Origin: STD1-204 sp041649895 | GTDB lineage: Bacteria > Patescibacteriota > Minisyncoccia > Minisyncoccales > Minisyncoccaceae | Direction: 5' to 3' | NCBI GenBank assembly: GCA_041649895.1 | Contig: JBAZMG010000043.1 | Span: 1 to 8,740, forward strand | DNA length: 8,740 nucleotides | In this document: in pieces, positions 5,389 through 8,740 of the stretch | Layout of the letters: each line of letters starts with the position of its first letter | Position numbering within the stretch: the stretch's first letter is position 1 | Translations under genes and position numbers: made by a program | The notes under the pieces: generated by a model | Seen by the model: the letters and a program-made list of their open reading frames with translations, nothing else | The model's database searches: none | Told to the model about the DNA's origin: nothing

Positions 5389-6912
5389 CTAGGCTTCTTT
5401 GCGGCGGTACATAAGGGCTTCGGAGATGTGAGGGAAAAGGATTTTGTCGGAATGGTCCAAGTCCGCGATGGTGCGGGCTACTTTTAATACTCTGTGATAA
5501 GAGCGAGGGGAAAGTTTTCCTGAGTCTACGGCGTTGCTTAAAAGCTTTTTTGAGTCTTCTTCAAATCGGCAAAATTGCTTTATTTCGGGAATTTGCATTT
5601 CCGAATTTCTGTCGATCTTATAACTTTCAAATCTTTGGACCTGCAGTAATCTCGCTTCGTTGACGCGCGCTTTCATATCATCCCCTATTGATCCGTTGTT
5701 TTCAGAGTTAAGCTTTTCAAATTTTATCCTGGGGACATTTATAAACATATCGATTCTGTCCATCAGAGGCCCGGATAATTTTCTGCGGTACATTTGTATT
5801 TGCGAGGCGGAACAAACGCAATTTCGTTCCGGGTCGCCGTAATAACCGCAAGGGCACGGATTGGCTGTGGCCAAAAGAACGAATTGGGCGGGCAATTTGA
5901 TCCTGGTTTGCGCCCGCAATATGCTTATCTCCCCTTCTTCCAATGGCTGCCTTAACGATTCCAAAACATCTCTGTGGAATTCCGGCAGTTCGTCTAAAAA
6001 TAAAACTCCTTTGTGTGCCAAGGTTATTTCTCCCGGTTGAGGCGGATTTCCTCCGCCCAGAAGCGAAGCTTCGGAAGAAGTATGATGCGGAGAACGAAAA
6101 GGTACGGCGGTTATCAATGGTTGGTTTCGTTTTAATAGGCCGGTTAAGCTGTAAATTTTTGTGACCTCCAACGAATCGTCAAAACTTAAAGCGGGTAAAA
6201 GTTTCGCGAAAGATTTGGCAAGCATTGTTTTGCCCGTGCCCGGAGGCCCTTCCATAAGCAGATTGTGTCCGCCCGCGGCCGCGATCATCAGCGCTCGTTT
6301 GGCGTATTCTTGGCCTTGAACCCAGGCGATGTTCGGGCCATCGTCTTCAACAAGCTCATTTTGCCTTTCGCTTTCAACCTCAAAGTTGAGGGGTTTTCGG
6401 TTTTCCAGGTGGCAGATCACTTGTTTCAAGTTTTTGGCGCCAAACACTTTTAATCCTTTGGCCAGGTTTGCTTCGGGAGCGTTTTCAAGGGGCAATATTA
6501 TTTCTTCAAATCCGTTTTTAATGGCTTCGAGCGCGATGATGAGAGCCCCTTTTATTGGCTTTAGGTCTCCGTTGAGCGAAAGTTCTCCCACGAATATCTT
6601 TTTATTAGGATCGAATCGTGTTTGCTTTGACGCGAGAAGATATCCTAGGGCGATCGGCAGATCAAAAAGCGCCCCTTCTTTTTTAACGTCAGCGGGCGCC
6701 AAATTAACGAGTATTTTCATTGTTTGTTCCGAGGGGGACTTCGCGCCCGTGTTCCTTATCGCCAGATCCACCCTTTCTTTTGATTCGTCCACCGATTTTC
6801 CCGCCAACCCTACGATATTAAAAGAGCGGAGGCCGCGGCCGCATTCCACCTCCACTTCTATCGTTTGGGCGCTAAGGCCCAGGATCGACGATGAAAATAT
6901 TTTTGAGGACAT
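5389..6912 (-). CDS. comM: ComM/YifB family AAA+ ATPase (Mg-chelatase-like branch-migration helicase)
   Basis: This 507-aa cytoplasmic protein belongs to the ComM/YifB family. In Vibrio, ComM is a hexameric helicase that extends the branch of incoming single-stranded DNA during natural transformation. The N-terminal ChlI-like domain is at 1-165, with the family signature N-I-V-G-L-A-G-K-S-V-x-E-S-K-E-R-V near 32-48. The AAA+ core follows with Walker A G-P-P-G-T-G-K-T at 222-229, P-H-H-T at 275-278, Walker B V-L-F-L-D-E at 303-308, the Cys cluster N-P-C-P-C-G (351-356) plus C365/C367, and D-R-I-D at 385-388. The C-terminal Mg-chelatase helical domain is at 400-507. Length is normal for the family. 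The ATG at 6912 is preferred: it gives the usual M-S-S-K-I-F-S beginning and lies 4 nt after the stop of the DksA-like gene. A GTG at 6930 would overlap that gene by 14 nt. AGAGGA abuts the ATG, too close for a normal ribosome site, which suggests coupled translation. Confidence 0.93.
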   Translation of the reverse strand: MSSKIFSSSILGLSAQTIEVEVECGRGLRSFNIVGLAGKSVDESKERVDLAIRNTGAKSPSEQTMKILVNLAPADVKKEGALFDLPIALGYLLASKQTRFDPNKKIFVGELSLNGDLKPIKGALIIALEAIKNGFEEIILPLENAPEANLAKGLKVFGAKNLKQVICHLENRKPLNFEVESERQNELVEDDGPNIAWVQGQEYAKRALMIAAAGGHNLLMEGPPGTGKTMLAKSFAKLLPALSFDDSLEVTKIYSLTGLLKRNQPLITAVPFRSPHHTSSEASLLGGGNPPQPGEITLAHKGVLFLDELPEFHRDVLESLRQPLEEGEISILRAQTRIKLPAQFVLLATANPCPCGYYGDPERNCVCSASQIQMYRRKLSGPLMDRIDMFINVPRIKFEKLNSENNGSIGDDMKARVNEARLLQVQRFESYKIDRNSEMQIPEIKQFCRFEEDSKKLLSNAVDSGKLSPRSYHRVLKVARTIADLDHSDKILFPHISEALMYRRKEA

Positions 6913-6916
6913 TCCT

Positions 6917-7282
6917 CTATTTGCTGGCACTGCAATCGTTGCAAGTTCTTGCTTCCGGAAGTATTCTCAATCTTTCTTCCGAAATTTCTTTACGGCAATC
7001 TTCGCAGATGCCGTACGTTCCGTTCTCTATTTTTTGGAGCGCCAAATTAATGTTTTTTAATTTTTCTTCCAAAACATATTCTACGGGTAAAAGATTCTCG
7101 TATTCTTCCACTTCATCGGCCTCGTCTTCCACTTCGGTATTTTCCGCCGAGTTTGGAAATTTTGTTTCCCAGTGGCCTTTATTTTTTTCGCTTTTTTCCG
7201 CGAATTCTTCGAGTTCTTTTTCCGTTTCCAATTTTCTGATCTCCAAGTCTTTTTTAAATTGTTCCAACAGTTCTTTGTTCAT
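6917..7282 (-). CDS. DksA/TraR family C4 zinc-finger protein
   Basis: This 121-aa protein has the family layout. A charged helical hairpin spans about 1-85: two K/E-rich helices with a strongly acidic turn around 48-60. A four-cysteine zinc finger follows, with C93-x2-C96 and C114-x2-C117 and the typical G-T-Y-G-I-C lead-in and I-L-P-E-A-R-T-C between the pairs. Members of the family bind the secondary channel of RNA polymerase and adjust initiation at selected promoters, in some cases with ppGpp. Whether this short version does so is not shown. It resembles the short TraR/YteA-like type more than E. coli DksA (151 aa). It lies in the minus-strand cluster, 17 nt after the 35-codon microprotein and 4 nt before the comM ATG. 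No Shine-Dalgarno is seen upstream of its ATG. Confidence 0.88.
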   Translation of the reverse strand: MNKELLEQFKKDLEIRKLETEKELEEFAEKSEKNKGHWETKFPNSAENTEVEDEADEVEEYENLLPVEYVLEEKLKNINLALQKIENGTYGICEDCRKEISEERLRILPEARTCNDCSASK

Positions 7283-7300
7283 AAGATTTATTCCGTAAAA

Positions 7301-7408
7301 TTATTTAACAGCGCTGAGCTTAAATATAATGATGATTATCACGGCGAGCAGGATCAAAATAAACACTCTTACTAATATTTTTGTGAACGTTCCGGGGGCT
7401 TTATTCAT
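7301..7408 (-). CDS. Small single-TM protein (35 aa), hypothetical
   Basis: This short frame begins with ATG at 7408, inside the last codons of the coiled-coil gene (shared sequence ATGAATAA, an 8-nt overlap), and ends with TAA at 7301, 17 nt before the DksA-like ATG. The product has a basic N-terminus (K3, K10, R14), one very hydrophobic stretch from about I11 to F29 with five isoleucines in a row, and a short tail with K30 and K35. It reads as a single-pass membrane microprotein with the N-terminus inside by the positive-inside rule. The stop/start overlap typical of translational coupling and the exact fit between two genes support it as real. No homology is recognised. It could be a chance hydrophobic frame, as AT-rich sequence easily encodes Ile/Leu/Val. 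Confidence 0.6.
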   Translation of the reverse strand: MNKAPGTFTKILVRVFILILLAVIIIIIFKLSAVK

Positions 7409-8740
7409 TTTGTTCGTCTAGTTTTTTATTCAAGGTCGCGAGTTTTTCTTTGATAGTCCTTATCTCCGCCATCAAGACTTGGTATTTTTCCCGGAGTTCG
7501 CCTCGGTTTTGCTCCACTTTTTTAAGCTCGTCTTCGATCTGCCATCTTTCTTCTTCTTTTTGCCTTCTTTTTTCTTCGGAAGATTTTCTTGTTTCCTCTA
7601 TTCTTTTCGCTTCATCATCGAGAATCGTCATTCCGCTTCGTTTTTCCAGGACCTTTATTTCTTCCTCAATCGATCTTTCTTTGGCGACAATATCGTCAAG
7701 TTTTTTCGTGATCTCCTCTTTTTTGGCCGTGTTTTCGTTCATCTGGTCCTTTATTTCAATGGCTTCGTTCTCTATCTTTTCCAATTCCGTCAGATCGCCC
7801 TTCTTTTGCTCCCCTATTATTATTTTTTGCCTGTCTTTTTTCAAAAGGTCAAGTTCCATATTAAGTTCTTTTTCACGAGAAAGAACTTTATCCAAATTCA
7901 AGTCAATCTCTTTCAACTGAAGCCTTAGCGATTTCAACTCGTCCTCTTTTTGGTTTTTTTCCTGTTCAACAGTGTATCTTTCGTCCTCAACTTTCCATCT
8001 CTCTTTTTCCATCTTCCTTTTTTCTTCCCGGTCTTCGGCGCTTTCTTCCTTTTCTTCCGCTTTTTGTTTTATTTCATCTATCCTTTTCTTTCTTTCCACA
8101 ACAAGCTCAAGCCTTTTTTTGACTTTTTCGATCTCTTCCTCGATCTCTTTCTTTCTTTTTTCAAAAGGAGCTTTGTCCTCGCTTGTTTGGACAAGATTTT
8201 GTTCTATCTCGATCACCAAATCGGTTATCTTTCGCAGTTTTTCTTCCGGGGTTTCGTTTTTCGCGGCCTCCATTATTTTCTGGATCTCCGCGCTTTCTTC
8301 TTTTTTTTCTTCTTCTTTCTTTTCTTCTTTTTTCTTTTCTTCGGTTTTGTTAAGGATCTTTACGGGTTCTTCTTTTTTAATTTCTTCTTTGAATGCCGGG
8401 AGCGACTCTTTTCTTACGGGTTTCACGGCTTTTTTCGATAGCTTGGGCGGAGGCGTGATAAATCCGAGAAGCCTTTCCATCTCTCTTTGCTTCCTTGCCT
8501 CTTCGGCGTCTTCCGCCGACACTTCCGCTTCTTCCCCTTCTTCTTCCGGAACAAGAGAGTCAAAAGAAATTCCACCGCTTTGTTTTTTTTCTTTGCGTTC
8601 AGGCGGTAATTTTATTTCTTCTTCCGCGTTTTCGATCGGCAGATTTTGCGGAGGGATCACAAATTCTTCAGCCAGGATATTTTCTTCACTCTCTTCGGGC
8701 GCCAGGTTTTCCATTGAGTCAAAGATTGGGATCGGTTCAG
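7401..8740 (-). CDS. Long coiled-coil protein, K/E-rich, 5' end probably beyond the window
   Basis: I do not recognise this family. The first in-window ATG is at 8714 (437 aa), but the frame stays open to 8740, reading E-P-I-P-I-F-D-S before that Met, with no Shine-Dalgarno. The real start is therefore likely outside. Counting from the ATG: an acidic, Pro-containing disordered part (1-125), a Lys/Glu low-complexity run (124-141), then almost continuous heptad-rich helix (155-437). Two copies of a segment built on K-x-E-x-E-R-W-x-[VI]-E-D-E occur at about 232-260 and 382-410, with Trp240 and Trp391. There is no signal peptide or membrane helix in the visible part and no cysteine, so a cytoplasmic filament-, scaffold- or tether-like role is possible. 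The coding strand is very purine-rich, which creates long false frames on the other strand. It is the first visible gene of the cluster ending in comM. Confidence 0.75.
   Translation of the reverse strand, partial: EPIPIFDSMENLAPEESEENILAEEFVIPPQNLPIENAEEEIKLPPERKEKKQSGGISFDSLVPEEEGEEAEVSAEDAEEARKQREMERLLGFITPPPKLSKKAVKPVRKESLPAFKEEIKKEEPVKILNKTEEKKKEEKKEEEKKEESAEIQKIMEAAKNETPEEKLRKITDLVIEIEQNLVQTSEDKAPFEKRKKEIEEEIEKVKKRLELVVERKKRIDEIKQKAEEKEESAEDREEKRKMEKERWKVEDERYTVEQEKNQKEDELKSLRLQLKEIDLNLDKVLSREKELNMELDLLKKDRQKIIIGEQKKGDLTELEKIENEAIEIKDQMNENTAKKEEITKKLDDIVAKERSIEEEIKVLEKRSGMTILDDEAKRIEETRKSSEEKRRQKEEERWQIEDELKKVEQNRGELREKYQVLMAEIRTIKEKLATLNKKLDEQNE

Noticed and set aside
5242..5487. 81-codon + frame across palindromic element 2 into the comM 3' end
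   Set aside because: It translates hairpin arms and antisense comM; the residues show no coherent pattern.
6329..7060. 243-codon + strand frame opposite comM and the DksA-like gene
   Set aside because: It crosses two well-recognised minus-strand genes and its product shows no domain or signal.
7450..8441. Long + strand frames opposite the coiled-coil gene
   Set aside because: They are Phe/Ser-rich shadows of a purine-rich coding strand; the minus frame has coherent heptads and spans the whole stretch.

Overview
The window looks like a chromosomal piece of a Candidate Phyla Radiation (Patescibacteria) genome, most likely Parcubacteria-like. This is an inference from content: type IV secretion pilin-like membrane proteins with the 'S-x-G-x-P-x-K-I-x-x-A-K' cytoplasmic loop common in those genomes, a LysM/M23 envelope protein, very short intergenic gaps, K/E-rich coiled-coil proteins and few clear Shine-Dalgarno sites. 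TGA, TAG and TAA all act as stops, so the recoded-TGA lineages (Gracilibacteria, Absconditabacteria) are unlikely.

Left part (1-2886, + strand): a tandem array of at least three paralogous secreted membrane proteins. The first is visible only as its last 39 codons. The next two are complete (462 and 454 aa). Each complete protein has a signal peptide, a two-helix T4SS-pilin-like membrane unit, and about 300 extracellular residues that read as several beta/gamma-crystallin Greek-key motifs, including one textbook Ca2+-binding signature per protein. This fusion is the most novel item in the window.

Middle (2846-4961): rsmA (ksgA, 16S rRNA dimethyltransferase) on the minus strand, tail-to-tail with the array and overlapping its last gene by 41 nt. 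Across a 121-nt divergent gap lies a + strand, membrane-anchored 2xLysM-M23 protein. Its peptidase domain has lost the first zinc-ligand histidine.

Gene-free stretch (4962-5388): a 7-bp tandem repeat, a probable terminator, then two adjacent palindromic, branched-hairpin elements sharing the core TGTGTC/GACACA. They resemble a MITE/REP-type repeat or a structured RNA.

Right part (5389-8740, all minus strand): a compact co-directional cluster read from right to left. It holds a long coiled-coil protein (5' end probably outside the window), an overlapping 35-codon single-TM microprotein, a DksA/TraR-type zinc-finger protein, and comM/yifB (AAA+ branch-migration helicase of natural transformation). 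Spacings are -8, 17 and 4 nt, consistent with one translationally coupled operon. ComM fits the view that these reduced bacteria obtain DNA by transformation; no other uptake gene is visible here.
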